From: Kiritimatiellales bacterium
Lineage (GTDB): Bacteria > Verrucomicrobiota > Kiritimatiellia > Kiritimatiellales > Tichowtungiaceae
Reading direction: 5' to 3'
NCBI GenBank assembly: GCA_041656295.1
Contig: JBBADV010000005.1
Coordinates: 1-64,000, forward strand
DNA: 64,000 nucleotides
This document shows, in pieces, positions 49,683 to 59,055 of this stretch; position 1 is the first letter of the stretch; every line of letters begins with the position of its first letter. The position numbers were made by a program, and so were the translations under genes. The notes beneath the pieces are model-generated. The model searched no databases and was not told the DNA's origin. It saw only the letters and a program-made list of their open reading frames with translations.

Positions 49683-51566
49683 ATGAAAAGAGATCAAATA
49701 TTTTCGTTTATTTTTTTGTTATTATTAATTCCGGTGTTTTTTATTTACGGAATCTGGGAAGACAAAATGCTTTGGCAGGCTCCGGCGGTGGCGGGCATCT
49801 ATATCGCGACGATCCTCTTTTTTATTCTCAGAATAAAAACCGGCGGATGGTCCGGATTCAGCACACCTCCCGCCGGAATATTTCTATTGCTGTTTGCCGG
49901 ATATGCTCTTTATCTGATTCCCGGATCCGCGCTTCCGTATGAGGCCAAAGTCAGTGTAGCCGGACTCGGAGGCATCTTTTGTGTCTATTATCTGTTTTCA
50001 AATACGCTTGCGCAGAGTTCAACCCGTAAATGGATCTGGATGACGCTGTTGTCCGTATTAATCATCATCGCATTATACAGTTTAATCCAGCACAGGCTTG
50101 CGCCGGAACTCCTTTTTGGCATTGAACGGTATTCATCGTATTGGACCGGCGGACGGCTGGGCGGAACGTACCAATGTCCGAATCATATTGCGCATCTGTT
50201 CCAGCTGTGGCTGCCGTTCTGTTTTGTGTTTCTTTTTATGCCGCAGCTTGGATGGTTTTGGCGGATTTGCTGCGGATATGCCATTCCTCTGTTTTCAATT
50301 CTGATTTATCAGACGCAATCCCGCGCCGGAATTCTGGGCGCAATCGCCGGGCTGGCGGTAACGGTATTATTGCTTGTTTTGCGCCGCAGCTGGAAATGGT
50401 TCTGCCTCGCGCTGCTTATTGTTCCTTTCATGGGATCACTGGCGGTCGCCGGACTCTGGATGAAGTCGGATATGTTTCAACGCCGCATGACGCCGGTTGT
50501 AAAATTTATTGATCATGTGGTCAGCGGCGCAGTTGTCGAAAAAGAATTCCATGATTTCCGGCCGCAAACCTGGCTGGATACAATGGATATGATCAAAGAT
50601 AATTCATTGGCCTGCGGCGTTGGTCCCGGCGGCTACGGCACCGTATTTGAAAATTACCGCAAACGGTTTACCGCGGCACGGATTGTAACCGTGCATGCCC
50701 ATAATGAATATCTTGAACTCGCGGCGGAGTATGGACTGATTGGCGCCGGGCTGGCGCTGGCGGCGGTCATTGCCGGTTGTGTGCGTTTTCTGCGTTTATC
50801 ACAGAGATCTTTGAGCTCCGGCGATGCACTGCCCGCCATGGCATTACTGGGCGCTCTGGCAGGAACTGCAGTTCATGGGTTGTTTGATTTTGAACTGCGG
50901 ATTTTCCCGAATGCTGTCATGCTGGCGATACTGTCCGGCAGCGCGGCGGCACCATTGTGCCGGACCGAACATGTGCGCTTTCCAAAATGGAACCGCTGTT
51001 TCGCCGGGATATTGTTTATACTGATCGCTATCGGCGGAGTTGGGGCGGCGCAGGTCATGGGTTCCGCCGGGATGCGCGCACTGGGCGACCGCGCGCTTGC
51101 GCAAGGCGATCACGCAGCCGCTGAACAACGGTATAAAATCAGTATAAAAATTGATTCTGAAAACTGGATGGCTCACTCCGGTCTTGGACAGATTTACTAC
51201 CACCGCCGGTATTATGAAATTGATCCCGGGCAAAAACAAAAATGGCTGGCGCAGGAACGGATTGAATTTAAAAAAGCGTATGCAAAAAATCCGTTTGATA
51301 AAATTGTGCTTTACGGACTGGGTATGGCAGAAATTGCCGCCGGAAATAGCGCTGAAGGTTTGAACTGTTTGCGCCGGGTTGCAGAATATAAGCGGTTTAA
51401 CGATTACTACTGGCGGAAGCTCGGAATCGAATTGCGCAAGGCCGGGCTTTTTGAAGAATCACTCCGGGCATTTGAGCGGGCGGATCGCCTGAAGCGCTCT
51501 AATCCCGTGGTTCAGAAAAATATGGAATGGCTGCGCGCAAAAATGAGTGAAACTGACAGAAAATAG
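49683..51566 (+). CDS. O-antigen ligase-family membrane protein with C-terminal TPR region
   Basis: A 627-aa protein. About 10-12 transmembrane segments cover residues 1-455, with the Wzy/WaaL-type periplasmic loop carrying CGVGPGGYGTVFENYRKRF and HAHNEYLELAAEYGLIG (the H-N...E.G..G motif). Residues about 460-620 are helical tetratricopeptide-like repeats (HSGLGQIYYHRRYYE, YGLGMAEIAAGNSAEGL, LGIELRKAGLFEESLRAFERA). The TPR tail could contact exosortase or assembly partners in the periplasm. It may ligate or polymerise glycan; it is distinct from the 33.9-kb protein. It lies 6 bp before the next gene. Confidence 0.85.
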   Translation: MKRDQIFSFIFLLLLIPVFFIYGIWEDKMLWQAPAVAGIYIATILFFILRIKTGGWSGFSTPPAGIFLLLFAGYALYLIPGSALPYEAKVSVAGLGGIFCVYYLFSNTLAQSSTRKWIWMTLLSVLIIIALYSLIQHRLAPELLFGIERYSSYWTGGRLGGTYQCPNHIAHLFQLWLPFCFVFLFMPQLGWFWRICCGYAIPLFSILIYQTQSRAGILGAIAGLAVTVLLLVLRRSWKWFCLALLIVPFMGSLAVAGLWMKSDMFQRRMTPVVKFIDHVVSGAVVEKEFHDFRPQTWLDTMDMIKDNSLACGVGPGGYGTVFENYRKRFTAARIVTVHAHNEYLELAAEYGLIGAGLALAAVIAGCVRFLRLSQRSLSSGDALPAMALLGALAGTAVHGLFDFELRIFPNAVMLAILSGSAAAPLCRTEHVRFPKWNRCFAGILFILIAIGGVGAAQVMGSAGMRALGDRALAQGDHAAAEQRYKISIKIDSENWMAHSGLGQIYYHRRYYEIDPGQKQKWLAQERIEFKKAYAKNPFDKIVLYGLGMAEIAAGNSAEGLNCLRRVAEYKRFNDYYWRKLGIELRKAGLFEESLRAFERADRLKRSNPVVQKNMEWLRAKMSETDRK

Positions 51567-51572
51567 ATCAGC

Positions 51573-53318
51573 ATGAAATTTTTTTCACACCGGTGGAGGT
51601 TCCTGCTGCTTATTTGCGCGGCCGGCTTCTCTTTATGGTGCACGAATGACCTGATCCGGGAAAATGATCCGGCGGCGGTGCTGGCCGGATCGCTGGATAT
51701 TGTTACGGGTAAAGTGCAAAGCTGGCAGAATTATTATCAGTACGATAAATATTATCTCTCCTACTGGTTCGGTGCCGGAATTGTACAGCTGCATCGGCAT
51801 TGTCTGCCTGGGATTCCGTTTCTCACTGTGGCAAATATGACTGCCGGAATTTTATTCTGGCTGGCTGTTTCCGGTTTTGTACTTTCATTCCGGAAAAAAT
51901 TTCCGGCGGTTGTTTTGCTGCTGTTTTTAACATCACCGGCAATTCTATTAAACACGCTTTACTTTAATAATCACCTGCTGTCATCGGCATTTCTGCTGGC
52001 CGGTGCGGCGTTTTTTTTAAGCGGATCCCGCCGCCGGCAGCGGCTCTCCTGGATTCTTTGTTTTATTGCCGTTGGAATTCGCGCGGATGCACTGCTTCTT
52101 CTGCCGCTCCTCGCCTGGTTGAAAATCCCGGTGAAAAAAGCGGCAGATGTATTTTCAGCGTTGAAGTCGCCGCGCCGGAATTTCAAGGAGCTGCTCTGTG
52201 TTGTTCCATCCGCCGGGCTGGTTTTTTCCGGCGCTGCAGCAGTCATTCTTGGTCAGTTTCTTTGTGACACACCCGACCGGTTCATCGATTTGTTTTTTAA
52301 CTGGAAGGTTGTCGCCGGCTTTTCTCTTTTTGGGTTCGGGGCAGCCGGGCTTTTATATCTGTTGTGTCTACTGTCGTTCCTGTCTGAATTCCGGCGGACA
52401 GCATCTCCCTGCGGTAGGGTCTGGATTGCTGCCGGGTTTTTGAGCGTTCTGCTCCCGGTTTGTTTTTTTCTGCCGCAGCTCCATTCACCGCGATATTTCT
52501 GGCGCGGTTGCGAGGTGCTGCTTCTCCTGGCCGCGGCGCGTCCGCTGCCGGAGTTTTTACACCGCCGGTGGGTGAAAAGCAGCCTTATCGGGGCGGCGGT
52601 TCTGCCGCTTGCTATCGGGGTACAGGTCTTGCCGGGGACAATTCCGGTGCCGGCGGTTTCAAAAACTGAGCTTTTCCCGTCTGCCGACGGTGCGTGCCCC
52701 ATGGGCGGATATGTTCCATTCATGCTCCGGTTGCGGAATGCGGCAGAACATCCGGTGGATCATCATCAGTTGATCTGGAAAACATTGCACGATGCGGAGC
52801 TTCAATTTTTGGAGGACGGGAAGCTGCCGGTTCTGTGGACGCCGATGTTCAGTTATTTTATGCTGGAAGCGGCGTTGCGCGGCGGGCAGGCAGAGCAAAT
52901 ATTTCCGGAACAATGGCCGGCAGAAAAGCTGGTTTATACCGACAGCCGCAGTTTTATGCGCAAGCCGTTTTCGTCCAGTTCTGCAGAGATGATTTTTTCC
53001 CGCCCGGCACAGTTTATTTCGCCTGAAATCCAGGGAGTCGGCATTCTGGCGATAGGTTCCGGCGACCATACCTGGGGGGAACAAACCCGGTTTCTAAATG
53101 ATTTTTTTAACGGTGCAGAATACCGGCTGCCGGAGGTGCCTTCCCCTCAATTCCGCGGCAGACAACGGGTGTGGTTTTCAAATAAATCATTTCCCGACGC
53201 GCAGTCATCTTCTGCCGGATCCCTGTTCTTTAGCACGGATGAGGTTCCTTTCGCTGAAAACCTGCAGTATGCAGAGGCGGTGTTTCCCGACTGGTTATCA
53301 CCGGAAACCTTTCGATAA
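51573..53318 (+). CDS. multi-pass membrane protein, possibly GT-C-like
   Basis: A 581-aa protein not recognised with certainty. About ten hydrophobic helices cover residues 5-365, followed by a soluble, probably periplasmic C-terminal region of about 200 residues. An early acidic pair (LIRENDPAA, about 26-34) after the first helix resembles the catalytic loop of GT-C glycosyltransferases such as ArnT/PMT relatives, which use polyprenyl-phosphate sugars. Close packing with the ligase and exosortase genes (6 bp and 54 bp) suggests a role in periplasmic glycan or protein glycosylation. It could also be an uncharacterised exosortase-associated protein. Confidence 0.6.
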   Translation: MKFFSHRWRFLLLICAAGFSLWCTNDLIRENDPAAVLAGSLDIVTGKVQSWQNYYQYDKYYLSYWFGAGIVQLHRHCLPGIPFLTVANMTAGILFWLAVSGFVLSFRKKFPAVVLLLFLTSPAILLNTLYFNNHLLSSAFLLAGAAFFLSGSRRRQRLSWILCFIAVGIRADALLLLPLLAWLKIPVKKAADVFSALKSPRRNFKELLCVVPSAGLVFSGAAAVILGQFLCDTPDRFIDLFFNWKVVAGFSLFGFGAAGLLYLLCLLSFLSEFRRTASPCGRVWIAAGFLSVLLPVCFFLPQLHSPRYFWRGCEVLLLLAAARPLPEFLHRRWVKSSLIGAAVLPLAIGVQVLPGTIPVPAVSKTELFPSADGACPMGGYVPFMLRLRNAAEHPVDHHQLIWKTLHDAELQFLEDGKLPVLWTPMFSYFMLEAALRGGQAEQIFPEQWPAEKLVYTDSRSFMRKPFSSSSAEMIFSRPAQFISPEIQGVGILAIGSGDHTWGEQTRFLNDFFNGAEYRLPEVPSPQFRGRQRVWFSNKSFPDAQSSSAGSLFFSTDEVPFAENLQYAEAVFPDWLSPETFR

Positions 53319-53372
53319 AAATTGAGTCGCGCCGGATCGTTTGATAGCGTTGCGGCTGCAATAAGGAAAATT

Positions 53373-54347
53373 ATGCAAAATCAGTCATCCATAAAAATCT
53401 GGAGCGAGCGCTGGCGGCTGGGTGCATTAACGCGGCCGGAGATGGTTCAGATCGGGCTGGTTTCAGTCATTATCGGTCTGTTGTTTATGATGTTCCACAT
53501 GCTGGGGAACACCGTTTCCAACGTAGACAGCCGTTCGGCATTTGTGTGGATGGTTGCCCGCTGGAACGACGCCATTTCGTTCGGGGCGGACTATTCGCAC
53601 GGAAAATTTATTCCGCTCGTCAGCCTGTGGGTGATCTGGCACAAGCGGAAAGAGATTTTTTCTGTGAAGACCCGCATTGACTGGCGCGGGCTGGGCATCA
53701 TTGTTGCCGCTCTCGCAGTTCACTGGCTCGGTGCAAAAATGCAGCAGACGCGTATTTCCCTGATGAGCCTGATTTTTTTGATCTGGGGCATTCCTTTTTA
53801 TCTTTTTGGCTGGGAAATGGCCAAAAAATTAATCTTCCCCTGTTCTTATCTGATTTTCTGCATACCGCTCAATTTCCTGGACGTGATCGCATTCCCGCTG
53901 CGCATGCTGTCAACCGGTATGGCAACCGGAATTTTACACGGGGTCGGTATTGAAGCCGTGCAGAACGGAACGGCCATTATGATTCCGTCGATGCCGGCCG
54001 GCATGGATGTTGCCGACCCGTGCAGCGGGCTGCGCTCTTTGCTGGCAATGACTGCCTTGACTGCGGTGTATGCCTATTTTACTCAAAAAACATTGATCAA
54101 AAAATGGATTCTTTTTATCGCGTCAATTCCGCTGGCAGTGATCGGGAATATTGCCCGCATTGTGACGATTGCGGTTGTCGCCGAGGCGATGGGGGGTCAG
54201 TTGGCGCTTGGGCTGTATCACGACTATTCAAGCTACATTCTTTTTACGGCATCGATCAGTGTGATGGTGCTGCTCGGCAATCTGTTGAACATGAATTTTA
54301 AGGAGCTGTTTTACAAATGGAAAAACGCGCTTACACCCCATACCTGA
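53373..54347 (+). CDS. exosortase
   Basis: The protein has 324 aa from the ATG at 53373, preceded by AAGGAAAA; the frame opens 17 codons earlier with a TTG. It is a polytopic transpeptidase-like protein with the exosortase triad in order: Cys in ADPCSGLRSL (about 213-222), Arg in GNIARIVTI (about 257-265) and His in YHDYSSYILF (about 280-289), each at the edge of a helix. Exosortases cut and anchor proteins with PEP-CTERM-like tails to the envelope during export with exopolysaccharide. No target protein was found in the window. EpsI overlaps its 3' end by 31 bp. Confidence 0.95.
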   Translation: MQNQSSIKIWSERWRLGALTRPEMVQIGLVSVIIGLLFMMFHMLGNTVSNVDSRSAFVWMVARWNDAISFGADYSHGKFIPLVSLWVIWHKRKEIFSVKTRIDWRGLGIIVAALAVHWLGAKMQQTRISLMSLIFLIWGIPFYLFGWEMAKKLIFPCSYLIFCIPLNFLDVIAFPLRMLSTGMATGILHGVGIEAVQNGTAIMIPSMPAGMDVADPCSGLRSLLAMTALTAVYAYFTQKTLIKKWILFIASIPLAVIGNIARIVTIAVVAEAMGGQLALGLYHDYSSYILFTASISVMVLLGNLLNMNFKELFYKWKNALTPHT

Positions 54348-55084
54348 TTTTAATCGGACTGTTTGCCATTGCCGCACTGGCGCTGGCGTTCACGGTGGAT
54401 GTTTCATTGGATGATCAGCCGGGTATTCGTATGGAACTTCCGGTTTCACTCGCAGGCGGCTGGACCGGCGATGAATTGCGTTATTCTCATAATCCTGACC
54501 ATCCGAAACAATACCTCCTCAGCCAGCTCGAACTGCCGGACACCGATCCGGAAACCGGCGAAAAACTTTATACAATGAGTTTGGCAGAATACGACGCACT
54601 GCCGCACGACACTCAGTTTGTAAAATCAATTTACACCAACGAAATATCCGACCAGGTTTTTGTCTCCATCGTCCTTTCCGGCAGTGAGCGTAATAGTATT
54701 CACCGTCCGCAGCGCTGTCTGCCGGGACAGGGGAACACCATCACGGCAACAAAATATATAAAAGTTCCGTTGGAAGGGCGCAAACCGCTGGATGTCTGTG
54801 TCCTTGAGATTCAGCGCCGCTATTCGGACAAAGAGGGCAATCCGCAAACGTATTACGGATATTACGCCTACTGGTTTATCGGACAGGGTCGTGAAACCGC
54901 CAGCCACTATGAACGGATGTTCTGGCTTGCCTGGGATCGCGTTGTCCGCAGTGTCGCCCACAAATGGGCCTATGTTGCCGTTTCGGGCGACCGGAAAGCT
55001 GCCGGGGAGACGTACCAGACAGAGATTACCGAATTTGTGCAGAAAATTTATCCGCAACTCCTGCTGGATGAAAATGAGGGTTGA
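54317..55084 (+). CDS. EpsI-family exosortase-associated protein
   Basis: This 255-aa protein begins with a transmembrane anchor (PYLILIGLFAIAALALAF, about 8-25). The periplasmic part holds the EpsI hallmark HRPQRCLPGQG at about 128-138, then an RRYSDKEGNPQTYYGYYAYWF block typical of the family. EpsI is usually next to, or fused with, the exosortase and is thought to help exopolysaccharide-linked sorting; its biochemistry is unknown. It overlaps the exosortase gene by 31 bp and is the last gene before the strong terminator. Confidence 0.92.
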   Translation: MEKRAYTPYLILIGLFAIAALALAFTVDVSLDDQPGIRMELPVSLAGGWTGDELRYSHNPDHPKQYLLSQLELPDTDPETGEKLYTMSLAEYDALPHDTQFVKSIYTNEISDQVFVSIVLSGSERNSIHRPQRCLPGQGNTITATKYIKVPLEGRKPLDVCVLEIQRRYSDKEGNPQTYYGYYAYWFIGQGRETASHYERMFWLAWDRVVRSVAHKWAYVAVSGDRKAAGETYQTEITEFVQKIYPQLLLDENEG

Positions 55085-55223
55085 CAACCTCATACGACCG
55101 GCGTAGGTTCGCCGCCGAAATGAAATTTTTATTTAACAGCCTTGAACTTCTACTTGCGCGGGAAACACCTGCGGAAGTTTTTTGTCTGTTAAAATGAAAA
55201 AGTAACCAGCGATTTTCAGCAAG

Positions 55224-55253
55224 AACCTCTCCGCAAGCCGGAGAGGTTTTTTT
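55224..55253 (+). terminator. strong intrinsic terminator closing the exopolysaccharide locus
   Basis: A perfect 10-bp stem (AACCTCTCCG with CGGAGAGGTT), a 5-nt loop and a run of seven T residues. It lies 140 bp after the EpsI stop. Being the clearest terminator in the window, it marks the likely end of the long + strand unit. A 25-codon frame at 55120-55197 lies between; I do not regard it as a supported gene. Confidence 0.9.
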
Positions 55254-55267
55254 GTTGGAAATTTTTA

Positions 55268-55608
55268 TATGGAGAAAAAGGGATTTACACAGAGAAAAGC
55301 AAAAATGCCGAAATTGATAGATTAATAAACGATGAAGAGTCTTTGTTTCCTTTGTCATCTCTATGTAAAAGATAAAAATTGGATAAGACAGAAAGAAAAT
55401 ATTTTACACAGAGGAAAGCAAGAAAACAGAGATGGATAGTTTGACGAGGCATAAAAATTCTTCCTTTCCTTTGTTATCTCTGTGTGAAAAATAAAAGACA
55501 GAAAGAAAATATTTTATACAGAGAAAAGCAAGAGAACGAAGATAAGAGATTTTTTAAAAATAAGTGTGAATGTAACCCCTTTGTTTTTTTGTATCCCTGT
55601 GTGAAAAA
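55268..55608. repeat. three degenerate copies of an AT-rich repeat before the GxxExxY gene
   Basis: Units of about 110-120 bp each contain TTTTACACAGAGAAAAGCAAG near one end and TTCCTTTGTTATCTCTGTGTGAAAA near the other, so each unit has complementary ends. Copies begin near 55273, 55400 and 55510. An inverted copy of the end word is found behind the GxxExxY gene at 56043-56060. No other gene is visible in this 540-bp gap. Confidence 0.8.
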
Positions 55609-55625
55609 AGAAATGGAGAACTGGA

Positions 55626-56027
55626 ATGCATCCTTTGTTCTTGAAAGCAGACGGTTTAACGCATGAAGTCATCGGTGCGGCAATTGAGGTGCATCGGGAT
55701 AAGGGCGCCGGATTGATTGAGTCGATTTATGAAAAATGTCTTATGAGAGAATTGGAATTGCGGAATATTCAGGCAGTGAATCAGAAAATTGTTCCGATCG
55801 AGTATAAAGGGTTTGTTTTTGATGAACCGCTGCGGCTGGATGTTTTAGTGGAAGACTGCCTGCTGCTGGAGTTGAAAGCTGTTGAAAAAATACTTCCCGT
55901 TTGTAAAGCAAAACTGCTCAGCTATATGAAACTATTGAATATTCCTGTCGGATTAATAATTAATTTTAACGAACCGGTTTTAAAAAACGGAGTTTTTCGC
56001 ATGATGCTGCCGGGAGCAAATCAGTAA
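55626..56027 (+). CDS. GxxExxY protein
   Basis: A 133-aa protein of the GxxExxY family: the name motif is seen in GAGLIESIYEKCLMREL (about 27-43), with VIGAAIEVHRDKG before it and PLRLDVLVEDCLLLELKAV (about 72-90) after it. The D...E-x-K arrangement resembles a PD-(D/E)XK nuclease core, though activity has not been proved for the family. It stands alone between the terminator and leuA, is AT-richer than its neighbours, and is bracketed by inverted repeat words, so it looks like an inserted cassette. Confidence 0.9.
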   Translation: MHPLFLKADGLTHEVIGAAIEVHRDKGAGLIESIYEKCLMRELELRNIQAVNQKIVPIEYKGFVFDEPLRLDVLVEDCLLLELKAVEKILPVCKAKLLSYMKLLNIPVGLIINFNEPVLKNGVFRMMLPGANQ

Positions 56028-56080
56028 ACGCTGCCAGTCAGGTTTTCTCTGTGTAAAAATAAATTAAAAGGAAAAGAATA

Positions 56081-57763
56081 ATGAAAGCACCGAAATATAA
56101 AGATCCGGATCCGTTCAAGATGCCGGACCGGCAATGGCCGTCGCGCACGGTAACTGTCAGCCCTGAATGGTGTTCAGTGGATTTGCGCGACGGAAATCAG
56201 GCGCTGCCCGACCCGATGAATCCGGAACAGAAACTGGAATACTTCGAAATGCTGTGCCGCATGGGATTTAAACAGATCGAAGTCGGATTCCCTTCAGCCA
56301 GCCAGGAGGATTTTGATTTTTTCCGCCAGCTGATTGAAGAAGACCGGATTCCGGACGGCGTATTTATTATGGGCTTAACGCAATGCCGGCCGCATTTAAT
56401 TGAACGGACGTTCGAGGCATTCCGCGGCGTGAAGCAGGGAATTGTGCATGCCTATCTGGCCGTTTCGGAACTGCACATGAAACATGTGTTCAACACCGAC
56501 CGGGAGAGTGCGCTGGCAACAGCGGTTGAGTCGACCAAACAGATTCGCGCGCTGGCGGATGCGATGCCGGAGAGTGATATCCGGTATGAATTTTCTCCGG
56601 AGGAATTCACCGACGCCGATCTGCCGTTCTGCGTGGAGGTCTGCACGGCCGTATTTGAGGCATGGGGCAAAGCGACGCCGCAAAAACCGCTGATTTTGAA
56701 TCTGCCGGCGACGGTGGAACGCCGTCCGCCGAATCATTATGCGGATATGATTGAATGGTTCATCCGGAATTTTCCGTACCGCGACAGCGTGAAAATTTCA
56801 CTGCACGCCCATAACGATCAGGGCATGGCGGTGGCCGCTACCGAACTGGCGCTGCTGGCCGGTGCCGACCGCGTGGAGGGCGTGCTGTTCGGTCACGGTG
56901 AGCGCACCGGAAATGTCGATTTGGTGACGGTGGTGAATAACCTCTATTCGCGCGGCATTGATACCGGTTTGGATTTCTCGCACATGGAGGAAATTGTTGC
57001 GACGGTGGAACGTCTGACTGGTATGCCGATCTATTATCGCCAGCCGTACGCCGGCGAATATGCCTTCACGGCCTTTTCCGGCTCGCATCAGGACGCGATC
57101 AACAAAGGGATGCGCCGGCTGAAAGATGCGCCGGCGGCATTCGGCATGGAATGGAAAATGCCCTATCTGCATATTGATCCGGCAGATTTAGGGCGTAATT
57201 TTGAAAAACTGATCCGTATCAATTCGCAGTCCGGTAAGGGCGGCATTGCATGGATCCTGGAGCAGGAATACGGCGTGCAGATTCCGAAGGCGATGCAGCC
57301 GGAGCTGCGCGAAGAGGTTCAGGCATACAGTGAAAATGCCGGACGGGAAATTTCCGCCGCCGAAGTCTATAGCGTGTTTCGCGAAAAATTTATCACCCCT
57401 GCCGGACCGTTTGAACTGATCGCCTACTGGCCGCGTCCGGATGACGAAGATCCGGCATTTATCCACGGTGAAGTTCACCTGCGTATCAACGGCAAAGAAC
57501 ATCGGGTTGAGGCGGACGGCAACGGTCCCGTATCGGCATTCGTTAACGCCGTGCGCACCATTGCCGGAATCGACTTTACAGTGGATAATTATCACGAACA
57601 GGCTGTCGGCAAGGGCGCAGACGCACAGGCCATGGCATACGTCCCTTTAAAACTGAACGGTAACGGTGTGATTTTCGGCGCCGGTTCCGACTCCAATATC
57701 GGTCAGGCAGCCGTGCGCGCCATCGTGGCCGGATTAAACCGGATCGCAGGAAAAACCAAATGA
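56081..57763 (+). CDS. leuA: 2-isopropylmalate synthase
   Basis: A 560-aa enzyme catalysing the first committed step of leucine synthesis, condensing acetyl-CoA with 2-oxoisovalerate. The N-terminal DLRDGNQALPDPMNPEQK (about 33-50) has the metal-binding Asp and the Arg-Asp-Gly-x-Q motif, and HAHNDQG near 241-247 supplies the metal His pair. The last about 130 residues form the LeuA dimer/allosteric domain that binds leucine (FELIAYWPRPDDEDPA, VEADGNGPVSAFVNA). The length fits the long LeuA2 type found in actinobacteria, yeast and some other bacteria. An AAAGGAAAAG ribosome site is present. It is coupled to aroE by a 4-bp overlap. Confidence 0.95.
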   Translation: MKAPKYKDPDPFKMPDRQWPSRTVTVSPEWCSVDLRDGNQALPDPMNPEQKLEYFEMLCRMGFKQIEVGFPSASQEDFDFFRQLIEEDRIPDGVFIMGLTQCRPHLIERTFEAFRGVKQGIVHAYLAVSELHMKHVFNTDRESALATAVESTKQIRALADAMPESDIRYEFSPEEFTDADLPFCVEVCTAVFEAWGKATPQKPLILNLPATVERRPPNHYADMIEWFIRNFPYRDSVKISLHAHNDQGMAVAATELALLAGADRVEGVLFGHGERTGNVDLVTVVNNLYSRGIDTGLDFSHMEEIVATVERLTGMPIYYRQPYAGEYAFTAFSGSHQDAINKGMRRLKDAPAAFGMEWKMPYLHIDPADLGRNFEKLIRINSQSGKGGIAWILEQEYGVQIPKAMQPELREEVQAYSENAGREISAAEVYSVFREKFITPAGPFELIAYWPRPDDEDPAFIHGEVHLRINGKEHRVEADGNGPVSAFVNAVRTIAGIDFTVDNYHEQAVGKGADAQAMAYVPLKLNGNGVIFGAGSDSNIGQAAVRAIVAGLNRIAGKTK

Positions 57764-58608
57764 AAAAACTCGCCGTGCTCGGGCATCCGATTGGTCACAC
57801 CCTCTCTCCGGTGATGCACAGCGCATCGCTGGCGGCGCTGGGACTGGATCAAGAGTATGAATACGGCAGCCTCGACGTGCCGCCGCAACAATTGTTAACA
57901 CGCCTCGCACTCCTTCCGTCAGAAGGATACGCCGGTGTAAACCTCACCATCCCGCTGAAAGAGGTGGCGTATCGCGGGCTAAAAAACCTCGCCGCCGGCG
58001 CGCGCATTCTCGGCGCGGTGAACACTGTGGAATTTACTGCCGGCGGCGGGATGGTCGGACACAACACCGATGGCTGCGGATTTCTCGAAGCGCTCAATGA
58101 AGCCTTCGGCAAAACGGTAGAGCACGACCGCGTATTCATTCTCGGCTGCGGCGGCGCCGGTCGCGCGGTCGCACTCACCGCCGCGCTTCACGGGGCGGAA
58201 TCATTGACACTGGCCGATCTCGATGCCGCGCGCGTCACGGCGCTGGCCCTGGAAATTAAAAAGCACGCGCCGCTGGTTGACGTGTCTCACCCGGCCGGCA
58301 AAGAGGAGCAGATTGCCGCCGCAAAAAACTCTGACCTGATCATTCAGGCCTCGCCGGTCGGTATGCACAAGGATGATCCGGCGCTGCTTCCGCCGGATGC
58401 TTTTTGTGCCGGACAGCGCGTTTTTGATCTGATTTATATGTATCCCGAAACCGCACTCCTTTCCGCCGCTAAAAAATCCGGCGCGCTGATTGCCAACGGA
58501 CTCGGTATGCTGCTGCACCAGGGGGCGCAGTCGTTCCGTATCTGGACCGGCATTGAGCCGGACATCAACGCCATGCGCACCGCATTGGAAAAAGCAGTCT
58601 ATCGGTAG
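57760..58608 (+). CDS. aroE: shikimate dehydrogenase
   Basis: A 282-aa NADP-dependent enzyme reducing 3-dehydroshikimate to shikimate. Family marks: the N-terminal GHPIGHTLSPVMHSA (about 8-22) with the Ser-x-Ser-type substrate site replaced by TLSP, NLTIPLKE (about 62-69) with the catalytic Lys, NTDGCGFLEAL (about 96-106) with the catalytic Asp, and GCGGAGRAVA (about 127-136) for NADP. It is coupled to leuA (ATGA). Length is normal. The damaged insertion sequences begin 56 bp after its stop. Confidence 0.94.
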   Translation: MKKLAVLGHPIGHTLSPVMHSASLAALGLDQEYEYGSLDVPPQQLLTRLALLPSEGYAGVNLTIPLKEVAYRGLKNLAAGARILGAVNTVEFTAGGGMVGHNTDGCGFLEALNEAFGKTVEHDRVFILGCGGAGRAVALTAALHGAESLTLADLDAARVTALALEIKKHAPLVDVSHPAGKEEQIAAAKNSDLIIQASPVGMHKDDPALLPPDAFCAGQRVFDLIYMYPETALLSAAKKSGALIANGLGMLLHQGAQSFRIWTGIEPDINAMRTALEKAVYR

Positions 58609-58663
58609 GGGTGGAGACAAAAATATTTTGGACTGGATGAACAGGATTTTTATCCGGCAAATG

Positions 58664-59055
58664 TTAGATGTTTAGTCCCACAGTGTACTGGAGTGATGTA
58701 TAACCAGCTCCGGAGGGATAAATTATGGGACAGATAGTACAAGGGTGCGCCCGTACGACTGAGGCGATGCGTCGAACGATACAACATCGTCAAGAGAGCC
58801 TGAATGGTCTGGCGCGGAGGCACGGTATTAACCCGAAAACCGTAGCGAAGTGGCGACAGCGCACAACGGTACAAAGTGCCCTGATGGGGCCCAGGCATCC
58901 TCGGTTAACGGTGCTGAGCAAGGAGGAAGAAGCCGCCTATGTCGCTTTTCGGCAACACACGCTGCTTCCTCTCGATGATTGTCTTTACAGCCTGCAGACC
59001 GCCATACCTCATTTAACACGCTCCTCTCTGCATCGTTGCTACCAACGTCATGGAA
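58664..59055 (+). pseudogene. truncated IS481-family element, copy 1
   Basis: The fragment begins with the terminal repeat TTAGATGTTTAGTCCCAC and codes the N-terminal 110 residues of a transposase from the ATG at 58725 (HTH part: NGLARRHGINPKTVAKWRQR). It ends abruptly inside HRCYQRHGIR, where copy 2 begins in the opposite orientation. The remainder of copy 1, including the catalytic domain and right end, is missing. A stop is reached only after crossing into copy 2. Confidence 0.88.

Noticed and set aside
55120..55197. 25-codon frame after EpsI
   Set aside because: It is too short to judge, has no similarity that I recognise and no good ribosome site; it lies in the leader of the terminator.
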